From Pachypanchax playfairii (taxonomy: Eukaryota > Chordata > Actinopteri > Cyprinodontiformes > Aplocheilidae), in NCBI GenBank assembly GCA_006937955.1, contig SSNP01000025.1:4231686-4295685 (forward strand): a DNA stretch of 64,000 nt. Reading direction: 5' to 3'. Both the position numbers and the translations under genes were made by a program. How positions within the stretch are numbered: the first letter of the stretch is position 1; each line of letters starts with the position of its first letter. Under the pieces are notes generated by a model. The model searched no databases, was not told the origin of the DNA, and saw only the letters and a list, made by a program, of their open reading frames with translations. Of this stretch, positions 50,111 to 64,000 are shown piece after piece.

Positions 50111-52009
50111 CTGCACAAACTGAAATTTGTCCAAAAGAAACAAAATTAACTAAACTATGTTATTTTCTGTATTGTTTTTCTGTGAATGTTTACTTTAAAG
50201 CATGCAGGAAATGCTTGCACTTTTCTGAAAATCTGATCACTTTGACAGAGAAGTAAAATCTGACCAGCTTCCACCAACATGAACTTGCAGTTTGTCCCAT
50301 ATATGTTTAATCAGTTCTTTGGTCCATGCATAAGTAAATTCAGAGCACAGGGCTGAGGTTTGTTTCCCAGTTGATATTGGTCAGCTATCTATTCTTGTCT
50401 CCTATTTCTGTTGCTACTTCTTATTCTCCCTTTTCATTGCATTCCTCTCTCTTTTTCGCTCTCTCTCACCCCTCTGAGACACTTCGTTCCTTGTCAATAG
50501 TGTCTTTCATCTCCTGCCCAGCCGTGATTACAGTGGCCCTGATGACGATGCTGCTGCCTGTCCCATCAGGACAATGCAGCCACTGTTAGCATTCTAGACG
50601 CTCACACATAAAAAAACGAACATACAGCAAATATACAGTACAGTGTCCAAACTGTTTAAAACAGAGTGCCAAATTTAGTATATTACAATGCACTCTCACT
50701 TCAAATATACTAAAATAAAATGAACTGAGTACAAATTCCCTGCACAACAAATAAAAACAAGTCCACCCACACCTAATATGAAAAGACATTAAATACTCAC
50801 TGTGTTTACTAAATGACATAAGACTGACTATTTTTACCATGTTTTTTCCACTTTTTTGATGATCTGACTAAATGCTATAAATAAGTGAAAAAGATGGTTT
50901 TAGAAGAACTATAGATTTAGTAACTAGTGAAGCTGCTCTCTGATGTTATCTGGAGCTGTTTGACTAAACTGGGACAAAGAGATGAGAAGGAAGAAAGAAG
51001 CCATTTTTGAAGTGAAAAAAAACAGAAGGTGGAAATTTAAGTCTTTCTGTAACATCTGAATGAGATCAAAAGAAGAAAATGATTATTTGTGAAGAGATTT
51101 GTTAGAGAAATGGCTGTGGACACATAAATGATCAAAGAAAAACACACTGAAAAGAAATGGGACGGATTATTCTAATTAGCAACAAATTTCTAGTCCCCTG
51201 TGGTGAACATTAGCCTAATTCAAACAACCCCACAATGTCTTACAATCTACTTATTTCATTTTATATTGACATTTTATTGGTTCTATTTTGTGTTCATCCA
51301 ATGTGCATGTATAATTACCCAGTCTTAGTGCAGAGTATGTATGTAATATCCATATCTGACCACATTATAGAATAATAGGACTAAACAGCAAAAAATTAGA
51401 AATGGCAAAATGTTGTTTGTTCTGTTGTATGGGATTATATTTGAGAGTTAAAAAAAATATATGCATATAGTTCCAAAGCCAAACACGGACATGTAATATT
51501 TTTCCAAGATGTTGAAAGAGAATGTGACACTGGACAAAAACTAGTGAATTAACATTTTAGCTTGTTTTTTCCCTAAATTAAAACACTCACATCAAACCCT
51601 AATTTTAAAATATGAAAATATTAACTTACTACTTCTTCTGAAACTAATCACTATTATATCTGATTCAGGAAAACTTAATTTTCCAAGTGTTTACTGATGT
51701 GACAGCAAGTGTGTGTTTGTCTGTGTTCATTAGGGCCAAACTGAAGCCCACCTGCCACTTTGTATAAAAACTGTAGTGCTGTTCAGCTCCATCCTGAGCT
51801 GATATATGGATGTTTGCAAATTGACTGCACAGACAGCCACAGACCTTGACCAAACACTCTTAGACAAATTTATACACAACCCTTCTTTAGCATGTACCTC
51901 ACATGCCTGCTCGCCTTGGTGTGTAGTTGTCCACATGCAAGTGTGCTTCCCTCATCTTTAAAAACACATGCAGACACATCAGCCGACGTATAAACTTTGT
52001 GAATATGAA

Positions 52010-52475
52010 ATGAATATGATTCAAGTCAGCGTTAACTAATTACACATCAGTGACAGAAGATCAATTTTAATTGATGCTCTTACTGTTTTAACAACAGGTT
52101 TTCCAAAAGAGAGTACAAACATGATTCAGACATGAAGTAGATTAAATTGTTGCTCTGCTGATTAAAGCAAGTGAGCCTGTAGGGTGGAGTTCTCAATATA
52201 ATCACTTGCATAATCATGTTGCTCTAGCCTTAACAGGGTTTACAGCTCAGACGTAAAGTTCAAGTTATTTTATATATTTCATTGAAGGCTGCATGTGAAT
52301 TTTAAACCTGTTTGCAGATGACCTTTCAGAGCAGTCAATTTACAGCTAATCTGAGCCAAGTATTGAACCTTAAAAACATCTCGGTAATTAAGCGAGTCAG
52401 ATTTACAACGTTTGTTTTTTCCTCAAACAAGTTAATTATGGAGAGACTCCATGTAATTGATTACCAAATTGATAT
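52010..52475. promoter_or_regulatory. Candidate regulatory block with paired homeodomain sites
   Basis: Contains AACTAATTACAC, a perfect inverted repeat ATCAATT-TT-AATTGAT (near 52059-52074), GGTAATTAAGCG, and TAATTGATTA (52454-52463), which has the TAAT-NN-ATTA spacing of paired-class homeodomain dimers. Non-repetitive and non-coding. It sits upstream of the sema exon. Confidence 0.3.
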
Positions 52476-55400
52476 GAAGAAGTGAAATTTTGGAGATTTT
52501 AGTACAACTAGAAAATTCTGGTATAACCTTATCACATAACTGCAAAGTTCGTTATTAAACTAAACACTCAAAATAATTTGCTTACATGCAGAAAGACAAA
52601 TATGCAGTTCCTGTATCTGCAAAATTCACCTTTAACCAGGTTTTTCCAAACAACAGATGATGGAAAACTCAGTCACAGAGCAGGTCAGAGGAGGACATCG
52701 AAGAGGGAGACATGATGAAAGGGGCAGAAGGCAGACGCATGCTTGAACGTGAGGAGACTTCTATTTGAATCCATTTTTCAAAAGGCACAATATTGACATG
52801 TGCTAATACTGCAGACAGTTGTCGACTCATACCCTACTCTTATGTTTTTTTAAGGAACAAGGAGAGACAAAGTTAACCATATGTAGGAAAATAATACAAC
52901 TGTACAACTGATTTTTAAGTTTCTAGCTCTATATGCAGAGTATTATCATGTGTGAAAAAGGTTCTCAGAATAAATTTAAGAAAACTTCAGTTTGTCATAA
53001 AAATATTCAAGTACAAAGGCCACAGTTTTCTTCTTGTAATTTGGGTCTGAAAGAATAAGCAAAATGTTGACTGAATATCATTGGGTGTGTTCACATGTGG
53101 GCTGTAGCAGCACCATGCAGTGGACACACAGTGGTTCCTTCACAGTCGCATTCCACAACTGACACAGTGACCCACAGACAGCTGCATGGACACTCAGATC
53201 AATGTAGCAGTGGGTAACCAAGGAGAGTACCAAGCCTCAAACTGCAAATACAAACACATTATGCTCAGTTATGTGGTAATCATTCGAGATAAATATTTGG
53301 GGCTTTACCCAGTGAAATGCACCTATACACACTTTGTCGTTTTGATTAGCAGAGGAAGCATGAAGGCAAGTCATACCACAGGAAATTGTATTCTTTAAAG
53401 TACATAGAGACTAGAACAATTGCTTAAACATTCAGAGAAAAACACAACAAGTAGCATGTCCACAGATGCAGACACACAAACTGATGAATGCACACACAAA
53501 AAGTCTCCAATACACTCACCCAGTGAGTTTCCAAACTAACGGGGAAGCTCAGCTACCCATCATTCAAAAAGTGCAGAAAAATCCTCAGTGAATAGTCAAG
53601 TGGATGAGTCTTAATCGTTCTTAATCTGTAGTCTTCTCTACAATACACTCCACAGAAAAACGGTTTAAGGGTTTTGCAGATAAAATTTAATCCAGGCAAC
53701 TGCTGCAAAGGACAAACCACACAAATTCTAATTATATCAATGATATCTGTCAAAAGCTCATGGCAATTTTGCACAGTCATTGGCTAAAGGCTTAGTAAAT
53801 GAATTGAGGATAACTCAAATGACAAAACCAGATTATAAGTAATGTTGTTTAACCTTTTGGAAATTTGCAGGATTTAATTGAGGGTTCAGCTTTATTTTTG
53901 TCAGCCTAATGTTTTTTATTGAATGTTACCGTCATTCATGTCACATTCTGAGGGAAAGAAGGTCATAATGATTCAAGCAATGAACTTAGATTATTTTCCA
54001 ATCAAAAGAAAAAGTCCTGCCACAAAAAGGACCATTTCTATGTCTAAATAAAAGGACCTTTTTAGGGCTTTGATGTGGAAAATTGCTGTCTAGGCCTTTA
54101 TTGTGGATTTCTAAACAACACTGCAACCTGATGACTCTGATAAGAAGACTCTATGGTCTCATTGAAGCTGATATTTTTGATTAACTTCTGAAAGTGCATC
54201 TTTCCATAAAAAGTTTCACTTCAGCAAGGAAACCTGAGAAACTATACTAGTAGTCTGGAACATTTTTAGTGTCCTCCCCCATATGTATGGCACAAAAAAA
54301 TTAAGTATTTACTGAGAGATGGCAGCTATTTTGTACTGAGCTTTATTTCTGTAGTTCTTTCATTTGTCTGAGATCAAAGTAGAACAAAATCACTACAATG
54401 TAGTCCACAAACATGACATATTTAACATTTTACCCAGGCTTTTGAAAAGTTGAGTATTTTTTCAATTCTTTGTCTGCAGAAATGTCAACAGCAACATTGT
54501 CTGTTTGTTGAGTGCACGCTGCCATCTTGGTGCTGTTTCAAATATTTAGATCCATCAGTGGGATCTAATTTTTGCATTTGAGTGTTTCCCTTTGGCTTCT
54601 TTTCTAGTACTTTTCTCAAAATAAAAAGGTTGAAGAGTGAAAAAAGAGGAGCAATTCAAACTACTCTCATGCACAAGTACAAACAAACACAAATAGTAGA
54701 AGTTGAATTTTGAGTTTTTCATAAACCCTGTTAGTGGTGTGGCTCATGTGAAGTAGTTGAAATTCAAGGACAAAAACCACCAATTTGCACAGTATTATTT
54801 GCTGAAGAGGAATCTAATTTATAAAATAATTCTTTCAGAAAATGGAAAAATAATCTTCTTAGTCTTTGTCAAGCTTGACCAGCATTTGCTGACCCATAAT
54901 AATCAAGCTTTATGTGGACTGTGTCTAACAGGACTCAAATCTGGATCCAGTTAAAGGTATATTTCATGTTTATTTTTCAGAAAAACAACAACCTGCAAAC
55001 ATTAATACAGCATCTAGTTTGACATGTAATATTTTAAGCTGTTAGAAAGTGGATTCTCTTGCGGCAAGTTTGTCCAGTTTTTAGCCACTCGTGAGGATAA
55101 TTGTTTGTTTTTTTTTGGTCCAGTTTTACATACAAAGTTAAGATAATTATAAGCATATGTACTTTATATTATAAATTACAGATCTGAGTATTTTAGGATG
55201 TTAGAATACCACATTAGTCATGACCCTGCCATGACTAACAATTAGCTGGTTAATTCAGTCATATCTAATTTCTGGTTCTCTGCACTGAAGCAAACAATGT
55301 ATGATACAGTAACTATTCATACACATTTGACTGAAATGCACTTCAAAAAATTTTGGTCTAATGGCCCCCTTCAAGATCTATTATAAAAGAAAAAGAACAT

Positions 55401-55783
55401 AGGACATGCTTTCTGTGTCATGATTTACCATAAACCTGTCCACAAAAAGCTTTTACAAAAGCAACTAAAGATGTTGTTTGAGAAAATTACACAAACTGAT
55501 CTTAGTCCCAAGATGACAGTCTCCACCACCAACATTTACCAACATTTCCCTTGCTATCCACATAAATAATTCCATCACAACATAGGCATTGTATCTGAAC
55601 ACACTAATTGTCCTGCAGGAGAGTACAAACAGATGTCGAGCGCTGGTAGGACCGTGAGAATGAGTGAGACAGATATTTGTATGTGTGACAAAACCTTAGA
55701 AAATAGAAATTACTGTGCAGTTGGATCATTCCCATGGTGGGTGTTGAAATCACTGCAAGGGAGTGCATCTGAGTGTATATGTA

Positions 55784-55825
55784 TGTGTGTGTGTGTGGGT
55801 GTGTGTGTGTGTGTGTGTGTGTGTG
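55784..55825 (+). repeat. (TG)n microsatellite
   Basis: About 42 bases of TG with one GG interruption. Confidence 0.9.
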
Positions 55826-56594
55826 GTTTCCAAAGAGAAGACCCTGCAGCTAAAGCCATTTAGAAGGCCTTTGAGTGCTTGAATGGGCCCAGAAACAGTT
55901 CTTTATCAGAAAATTTGGCGTAGATAATCGAAACTGGCTACCCACTAACACACAGCAATTCTGCAGTTTAAGAAAATTAAAAGGCTAGAGAAGAATAGAA
56001 AAAAAAATGAAGAGCCTTCATTCCACCTCTGGAATAACAAAAGTCATTGAACTAGAGTTAGGGAATCTATATGTACATGCACTAGAAAAAAAAGCCATAA
56101 GCATAAATATTCACACACACCCCTAATAGTTCCTCCCTACTGATGCTTTGATGAAGAGAAAATGAAAAATCAAGTTTATAGTTATAGTCTCATACCAGGA
56201 AGTAAGAAAAATAAACCCAACTATCTTAGCTGTAATATGTTTAATCCAGGTCCAAGCTGCACAATAGGCTTGTTTCAATTTAGTTCAGGGATGTAACATC
56301 AACCATAAACTAGATTTGTTGATAAAATGTTTGCTTCTGTTTACAGGCAATGGTGATGCTAACCTTGTGCTTTTGATTTACAAAAATATACTGAGATCAA
56401 TTTATAGTGTGTGTAGTCCATGAAGGTTTTAAACCATGACATGTTCTCTAATTTAAAAGCTCATCTCCTTTTATTTCCTAATAAATAAAAGTAGAAGTCT
56501 ACAGGTGTGAAACAATATTGTTTTTCCTATTTTTTATAACTGTTGAGTCAGTTAAATGCTCTCAGATAACAGGGTAACCTCTTACAATTAATAA

Positions 56595-56950
56595 GTCAAT
56601 TCAAGTCAAATTTATTTATAAAGCATATTTGAAAACCATCATGGTTGACCAAACAGCTGTACAGTTAAAATTACATTGTAGCAATAAAACAAGATACAAA
56701 TAACAAAACTACGTAAAAACTCAAATGAAATGCATAAAACACCATGATTATTAAAACAGTGATAAAAAAAATCTAAATCTTCTTAAAGGTGAGAGAAAAT
56801 TAGTGGGTTTCTAGGGCTGATATAAAAGTTCCCAAACGTGTGCAGAATCTTATGCGAGATGATAAACTGTTCCACAGGTTAGGTGCAAATACTGCAAATG
56901 CCTGTGGAACAGCTAATAACAAGAAGATGTAAGTCTCCAGCAGTCACTGG
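56595..56950 (+). repeat. Fish interspersed repeat, decayed
   Basis: TCAATTCAAGTCAAATTTAT then TTATAAAGCATATTTGAAAA, TGGTTGACCAAACAGCTGTA and, about 220 bases on, AACTGTTCCACAGGTTAGGT match a well-known teleost repeat (TCAATTTTATTTATATAGC...TTGACCAAAGTGCTGTACA...TTCCACAG). The family name is not certain. Confidence 0.65.
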
Positions 56951-58868
56951 GCGGGGTTACACCTTGCACATGTTGCCAGTTCATATCAAAAACTCATCTT
57001 CTACATGAGGATGTGAAAGGAACAACATCAGTAAAACCTCTGAAAATTTAATCCTAGTGATGTAATCAGGAGAAATGTGATGTAGAAAAACACAATTTTT
57101 CTATTATTTAAGATATTGGTAAAATATATTTTTTTAACATTTGTGGTACTTGGGCCAAACATTTCAGCTAAGCACCTAAAAAAATAATTAATTCCAAGTC
57201 TTGGTTGGTTAGTTTAACACTGGTGTACACAAGTACAACTATAGTACACTACAGATAATTGTCACATTTTAAAGCCTCTTGGCTTTCAAGAACATTTACT
57301 TGACTGAGAAAATAAATGGCAACCATGAGCCAAATGCTGGTAAATTTTGGTAATTAACTAATTATCCCCATGGCCTCTCTAGCAGGTCATTAACCACAAT
57401 TTGAATGTCCTTTATGCATCCACAGATGAAGCTACTTGCAATGAGAGTGAAAAATGACATTCTGGATTTGTGCCTGCTGATTTCTAAGAAAATGTTTTGA
57501 ATATTTTGTCTGAATTGCTTGGGATTTTCAGCTAGCTTCTTAACATGCTTTTGATACTGCTGCATCATTTATAGCATTTTTTTACAGATTAATTTGAGAC
57601 AGCTGCCCTGCTTTTGTTCACTTGTGAGGGGCATCAGAGATAATGATCCCTGGAAAGTGTGAGTCACATACTTTCCAAACAGTCGAGCCATGTTTGAATT
57701 TGATTGAGACAACACATTTTGGAAGAGAACTGGGTTGCTGAAGGCTCTTTAGTGCTTATTCGTTTGTTTTTGTTGAAAGAAGCAGCTGATTCTTGTGGAA
57801 TTTGTATGAATTTGGTGTCTTATAGTGGCGGATATCGAAAAAAGGGAGCAATTGAAGCTCTTTAAGAGGTAAACACAATATTAAAATGAAGCATTTTTAA
57901 TTAAAAAAGGAAACAAATAGGAAAAAAAAACATTTATAGAAAGACCTCTTTTCACTCCTGCTTTTGTAAATTGTATGAACTGAGCTCACATTATTCTGAA
58001 TGGTTAAAGCTGGCGCACTGCCCATTATTCCTAAATCTTCAACTACTACAAAGATCAGTCAAGAAAAAACTAAAAAAAGGTTACAATTTTTAGTAACTGG
58101 TCCATAATGGTTGGCCAGACTACAAAAATGTGCTTTTAGGTCAACGTCATGCAGCCGTTTCTTTCACCTCATGCAAGTCATATCTTTGCCTCACAGCTCT
58201 CTCTTCTGCTCATGAGGATGCCCAATTCACAGTTTGAAAAGCTCTGCTTATAAAGCTGCTTGCGGCCATGCAAATGCAGTCTCATAGCAGTCCCGAATAA
58301 GTTCACACTCAACAATAAATTTTAATATTTTAAGCACATGTACTGAGGAGAAACATTATACACCCACACATGCAGGTAGGCAGAAATAATGGGATCTTAA
58401 CTAGCATTAGGAGTCAATTAAAGTGTTCTTTCTCTGATGTTTCTGTTTCTACTTCTAATCCTGTCCTCAAAGCTTGTGTCTCTTTACTGCTACACTGAGT
58501 TTGACTGAACTCAGCTTTAAATATCTTAATTTGATCGAAGGCTATGTATATGAACAAAAAAATGTATTTTAAAAATGTACCAAATCCCATGGGCTCAGCA
58601 CGGAAACTCTATACGAGATAACGTGTCTGCTCTTTTGCAGCTTCCATTTCAAATGCTGAGCCTTAAGAGGAAGAATATCACACTTGATTAAACACTGCCA
58701 CTTGAAGAAGCTACTCAAACACCTCCACAAACCAACTCCTACACACACCCTTTACAAAAAATGCAGACATAAAGCCATACCTTAAGGGCAAGAAGAGATA
58801 TCCAAACACACAAAAGCAACCAAAGCTTTCAATCTGAGAGTAAGGTTGTGTGTGTTGTTATAGACATT

Positions 58869-58871
<3 letters not shown>

Positions 58872-58941
<70 letters not shown>
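58872..58941 (+). repeat. (TG)n microsatellite running into a gap
   Basis: At least 70 bases of TG up to the first N at 58942. True length unknown. Confidence 0.95.
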
Positions 58942-58975
58942 NNNNNNNNNNNNNNNNNNNNNNNNNNNNNNNNNN
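58942..58975. other. Assembly gap (34 N)
   Basis: A run of N directly after the TG tract, a typical break in an unresolved microsatellite. Confidence 0.99.
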
Positions 58976-60004
58976 AATGCCAGGATGTGTGTAAACGCAG
59001 TGTTTGTCATCTATCCTTATGTCATCCTTCTCTGATGTGACCTTTACACAGAGATATTTTCTTCCCGCCCTGCCAGCAACTCTGCTAACACAATTACACT
59101 GAGCTAATGAACAGAGAAGCCTGATTAAGTGGTATACACGCATACACAAATACACACACACACACACATCCTCCATGCATATCAATCTCTCCGTAAAGGC
59201 TACATTTGCATCTTTAATATAAATTAAAGTGCTTATTAAAGTGCACACAGCCGTTCAGATCAGATTGAGGCAAAGCTCATCTAAATCCACAGTGTTTAAC
59301 TCCTCTCACTCCACCCCACCGTCCCTCAGTTAAATTAGCTCTCTTTATCTACTTTTCTTTTTTTTTTTTAAGTTAAAGTTAGTTGGACTTTATAAAACCA
59401 AAGCAACAGGTGACATTTTCAAACTGTTTCCTACAAGTAAACATCAGAAAAATAAAGTAAGAAATAAGCCAGTAGCAGTTAACTCTGACAATGTTAGTCA
59501 CAAATTGTTCTCCTCCTACACATTGATTAGTTTATTACAATACAAAAGAAAAAAAAAAAAAAACACATTTCGAGTTGTCTCAAAATTACTGTGAAACTCT
59601 TAACCTGAAAACATCCCAGTGTGACATTCTGATTAGATTTCACACCAGTATGAATAAATTTGTTTCATTAATATTGACACTTATGATTGCTAAATGAACT
59701 CAAAGGGACATTTTCACAGTCACGCAACAACAACACTCTTCACAAGTAGATTGCCAGGCTTTCCTGTGAGGAGAGATTCATGGTAGATGAAGTATAACAT
59801 CCATACAAGCATCTTTACATGAACATTGCATTTATTTGCAATAATGAAGTGGATGCTGCTTGAATTACAAATGGTTAATGTGCACATTGGTTTTATGTTC
59901 TTCCATTAACATTTTTAACTTGCAGTCAAATCTTATCTCTGATTTGATAGCTAATCTGATCTTTTTACTGTTTAGTCCAAGTAACATTAAAAATGAAACA
60001 AAAA

Positions 60005-60005
<1 letters not shown>

Positions 60006-60045
<40 letters not shown>
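60006..60045 (+). repeat. 40-base poly(A)
   Basis: Uninterrupted A run after AAAATGAAACAAAAAC. No retroposed coding sequence is recognised upstream and no clear target-site duplication was found. Confidence 0.9.
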
Positions 60046-60046
<1 letters not shown>

Positions 60047-63000
60047 AGAATAGCTCAGGACTAAAAAAATGGGGAAAAAATCCTTTAAATTTCTCAAATG
60101 AATTTGTCTGTTTTTATAGCCTCCATGGAGACCATTTTGTCAACCCCTGCTTCCCGTCATAATATATTGTCCTGCAGTGGTTGTCAAAGGGGTTCTTATA
60201 AACTTCACATGTCCCCAAAGGGGGATGTTGGAGCTCTGTGTCAAAATATTGCAAAACTTACACATGCTGTCAGTGAATTTTCTTGACATGTTTCCAGTTA
60301 AGATAACAAATCTCTCTACAACCATCTTGTAATCAATCCACAAAAACAACTAAAATGCATTTTGACAGCTTGAAAACATTAATAAACCTCTTCTTCAATA
60401 AAACTATTGATGTAAATCTGTCTTAACTTGGACAGTTCCAGTGCAAACAAACTGAAGAATAACACTCCAGCTCCATTTCTAATCAAATCTGGATCTAGAT
60501 CTTCTGACATGAGGTTACATTCACAGAGAAAGAGCAAATTCTTGAGGCTCCTCAGTGGACTGATTGCAATTGGACAAGATCCTTGAGTTGCTTAATCTGG
60601 TTCTGATTATCACGTCTCAGACCTGACAACATTCCAGGATGGCAGTAGGGTGCATAACAACTGCATGTGTTTGTTTTGTCTTTTTAAACATCACAGTTTT
60701 GGTCCAATATTGTTTTCAATAAACGTCATTTTTACATCTTAAAATACAACCAAATTAAAAGAACACTTTGTGGTGGTTAATCCTTATTTTTCTGTAAAAC
60801 AATGATGAATCAAAAAAAAAAATGTGTGATCAAGTCCTGACAAGGTCGTCTCCTGCTGCTCAACAGCCAAACCTGACCTCTGACCTTCTTACAGGCAAGT
60901 AAAAAGATCATTTTCCAACAAAGTCCAGTTAAGTAGTTGAGTGGTGCTACTGACATGTAGGACAGTTACGTGACAGATACCGGGTTCATTTGCAGTTCAA
61001 CATTCATAAATGAAGTGTCCACAGTTAATGACCTTTTTCTGGCAAGACCACTGCAAAATCCAAATTTGATGTGAAATTTACTTTTCAAAAGCATTTTGAA
61101 ATATATTCTACTTGCATCTCATTCGATGCACTCCGGTAATTCATTGAGTCCAGTAAAATGTACATGACACATCAATCCTACAGTAACCTTCCTTGAGTAT
61201 TACTGTACAAGTCATATTTTACAACTTCTGTCATTTACAGCATGTTTGAGGATGATTTAAAATAAAGATTATTTATGAACTAATTAAATCAGTTTTATCT
61301 GAGCATTTTATGGCACAAGAAGACTAAACTTAAAGCAAAAATTAACAAATGTCCATCAATCCCATTAGATAGCAGGTAGTTTGTAAACATGAATTCCATA
61401 ATAAACTAACAGAACACTTGAGTCCAACTTCAGTATTCAGTACAATGCAAACAATCATTTACTGTTACAACTGCATATATACATACATGCAGACACCCAC
61501 ATCCACATCCAGAGCTCAAAAAATCTGACCCCCTGTGGTTTTCTGCATCACATACATACTTTTTATAAAGCACCACATGGACTTTGCCCAAACTAATCAA
61601 GTTCTAGTGACACATTTCCCCTCTCGACACTATCTTGCTTTGAAGTTGCTCTTGTTAACATAACATCTTAACCCAAACCCTCCAGCGACACACTGACTCA
61701 GCCATGAGAAGTTGAAGGTCGCCCTGCAGCTTGTTGCATTTTCGTAATGCAGCTGGAGATATTCATGATTTGCTCTTGTTAACCTTAAAGCAATATTTCA
61801 GCTGAGTGCAGCAGCACGGTGTAGATTTTGGCAGGCATACACCTTAAGGGGTTCATAAATAATCAACCGCATATGTTAGCTGTCCTGGTAGAAAGCAGTG
61901 ATGTACTGGAGCTCTCCTCCTCCTGCTTTTCTTTCAATGAGAACAAATTAAGTTTAGTGAAAAGCATTTTCAATGAAATAAGAGGTTTATTTTTGTTTGA
62001 GCTTGCCTTTTTTAACTATGACTAGAATAGCTAAATAAACTGCATTGAATAAAAAAACTAAAGAAACTAAATTCCTAAAAAACAGCATACTTAAGTTTTA
62101 AAATTACTCCTATAAACATTATAAATTTCAACAAGAACTAAACAAAGATGAAGTAGTGTGAGAATTAAAGTCAAAGGAAAATAATCAAGTTTGAGAAAGA
62201 ACGGTTCTCCAAAGGTGTTCTCAAAAGTAATTCTAGCTCTTGAAATTACAACCATAAAAGGGTTAGAGTGGAAAAGCACACACCCCAGGCACTACTAATG
62301 TTGATTGTTCAGTATGGATCACACACTGAGCACATTAAAAAATGAAAACAGCAGAGATGTCAGGATTACTCATATCATCCATCCTCAGAAAAAGACCTGC
62401 TGCTGCTTTATAAATACTTGGTCATACCATGTTACAGCTCAGGTCCTCCTGCTCCTGCTCAACAGTTTTTTTCTTCAGGCATGTGGAAGGGACACAACTG
62501 GGCCTAAGGGTCAGGGAGGGCGTGAGAGCATACAAAAGCCTGGCAGGAAGACAGAGACGGACAGAGACAGAGACCGAGGGGATAGTGTCTCTGTGGAACT
62601 GCTCCAAGGCAGCAATCCAATACTGTAAACATGTTGTGTACCCTTAACCTGGGAGACGCAACCCCCGGAGGATGCAGAGAGAAGATTATCAGAGGAGTTC
62701 ACAAGGTTATTTCCAGCCAAGTCAATCGTGACAAGTCTTTTAGTCTCCTCTGTGGTTGTACAATCATATTTTTCTGAGACTGTTAAAAGATCCCCTTACT
62801 CACTCAAAAAGGATTCAATCTGTGAAAAAATGACTGCACGTAGGAAATGGAAAGATGTTATAAATGCAACCTGATTTTCTTGTCATCTCTTAAAACAATC
62901 CAACAAAAAACATCTAAAAACTCCTAATAACTTTATTTTCAAATGAATTATTCATCTAGACTCCCAGTTTTATACTTTAAATATGAAAGAATCAGTGCAT

Positions 63001-63980
63001 AACCAATCATCTAAGTAAAACTGATCTGTCAGCAAACTTTCAATATTTTAGCCCAATTACTGTTCAGCTTTTTCCATCTCACCTGCCAAGCTCAATAAGA
63101 ACATAGTGAGAAGAAAACATGAGCAAAACTCCTTCGAAGTCCTAGTTAATACACTAAATGTACAGAGTTAAAAAAAATCTGACTCATCACTTTAAAGAAA
63201 CTTTGTCTGAGCAGCAGATTCGGAGCCAGTTTGAGTTAGTTAGAGGTGTGTGTGTGTACAAAAGTTGTAAAAGCAGATGCAAAGCTGAAACTCATTGTCT
63301 GCAGTCTAAGGAAATACAACTTTAAGCTTTACTGTAAGACCAAATAAGCAGAAAAACAGCAGCAGCAACTCATTAGGTTTGAGTTATCACGGTCACCAGT
63401 TTTCACAGTTGACCCTCCAAGTTTTAATCAAAGTCAGCAAGCTAAGGCCATGGAAGATAATTTGCAGAGCGACTGAATGTTCAAGGTAATAAATATTCTG
63501 GTAATTAATGAATATACAAACATATCAGACCAAAATTTCAGTTTTAAGATGATTCAGGTGGAAACAAGACATTTTTTAAAAATATGTATTTGCTGTTGTA
63601 AAGACAAAACTAATCAGAAAAAATAATAATAAAAAAAAAAAACAAGCAGTTCTATTTGCCAGGAGTTGTTGGCACAAAATGACAGGCAATATTCCATTTT
63701 GAGAACATACAGTGCTTCTGTTGCCGATGCCAATGTTAGAGAAGTGATAGCTTCCGTCAAAGCCTTGGATCCCAAATTTCAAATGTTTTGGAACGTTTTC
63801 AATCAATTTGTGATACATTTTTGTACTACTTCAAACTTGGCATTGGCCAACTATCTTTTTTACTGGCTCAGTTTATTTATTTGTTGTTGTCTGTACCCAT
63901 AAGCCTCCCCAACCCCCCATCATAAAGCACCAAGAAACTGTTAACACGTTCAGTTGCACATATTTTTTCCCTCTTTCCTG

Positions 63981-64000
63981 TTTTTTTTTTTTTTTTTTTT
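63981..64000 (+). repeat. Poly(T) at window edge
   Basis: 20 T at the end of the window; extent beyond is unknown. Confidence 0.9.

Larger units (their letters stand above)
48478..64000 (-). other. Upstream intron or 5' flank of plexin-A1
   Basis: This lies 5' of the sema exon on the minus strand. No CpG-rich promoter-like island and no convincing leader exon is visible. It holds degenerate repeats at 49.3-49.85 and 56.6-56.95 kb, (TG)n tracts at 50.02, 55.78 and 58.87 kb (the last running into an N gap), a homeodomain-motif block at 52.0-52.5 kb and a 40-base poly(A) at 60.0 kb. The stretches 50.2-52.0, 52.5-55.7, 57.0-58.8 and 60.1-64.0 kb show nothing I can name. Confidence 0.6.

Noticed and set aside
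60006..60045. Poly(A) as the tail of a processed gene copy
   Set aside because: No coding sequence recognised upstream and no clear flanking duplication.
63576..63902. Frames on both strands near the right end
   Set aside because: Composition looks somewhat protein-like, but I recognise no family, and each frame ends in homopolymer-derived residues.

Overview
The window is eukaryotic nuclear DNA, almost certainly from a ray-finned (teleost) fish. It is AT-rich, has very little coding sequence, carries many (TG)n microsatellites and decayed fish-type repeats (an L2-like LINE, TIR elements, a consensus often seen in fish genomes), and contains two spliced exons that read as a vertebrate class A plexin. 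Two runs of N (19261-19302 and 58942-58975) mark assembly gaps.

The only protein-coding gene I can support is on the minus strand: plexin-A1 (plxna1; which teleost paralogue cannot be told). A large exon (about 48163 down to 47112) encodes most of the semaphorin domain, and a 183-bp exon (33656 down to 33474) continues it in frame, joined by a phase-0 intron of about 13.5 kb. Transcription runs from high to low coordinates. Positions 48.5-64 kb are therefore upstream intron or 5' flank, 33.66-47.11 kb is the intron between the two exons, and 1-33.47 kb is the start of a very long downstream intron. All later domains (PSI, IPT, transmembrane, GAP) lie outside the window past position 1. The N-terminus is ambiguous: either an ATG at 48272 opens the large exon with a hydrophobic leader, or an acceptor at 48164 joins it to an unseen upstream exon.

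Non-genic layout. 0.78-1.82 kb: a TIR element flanked by TA that carries a broken, intron-containing gene fragment resembling the SWIM/YqaJ-type genes found in many animal genomes. 16.6-22.8 kb: two near-identical blocks on either side of an N gap, probably one locus assembled twice, differing by an 876-bp indel inside a decayed LINE. 27.3-27.8 kb: a 495-bp TIR element with a G-rich, CpG-rich core. Elsewhere there are (TG)n tracts at 31.3, 50.0, 55.8 and 58.9 kb, polypurine stretches, a 40-base poly(A) at 60.0 kb, and several non-coding blocks dense in homeodomain-type motifs that are candidate enhancers.

I saw no prokaryotic operon, CRISPR array, tRNA, rRNA or autonomous intact transposon. 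Short reading frames elsewhere show no recognisable protein and are treated as chance.
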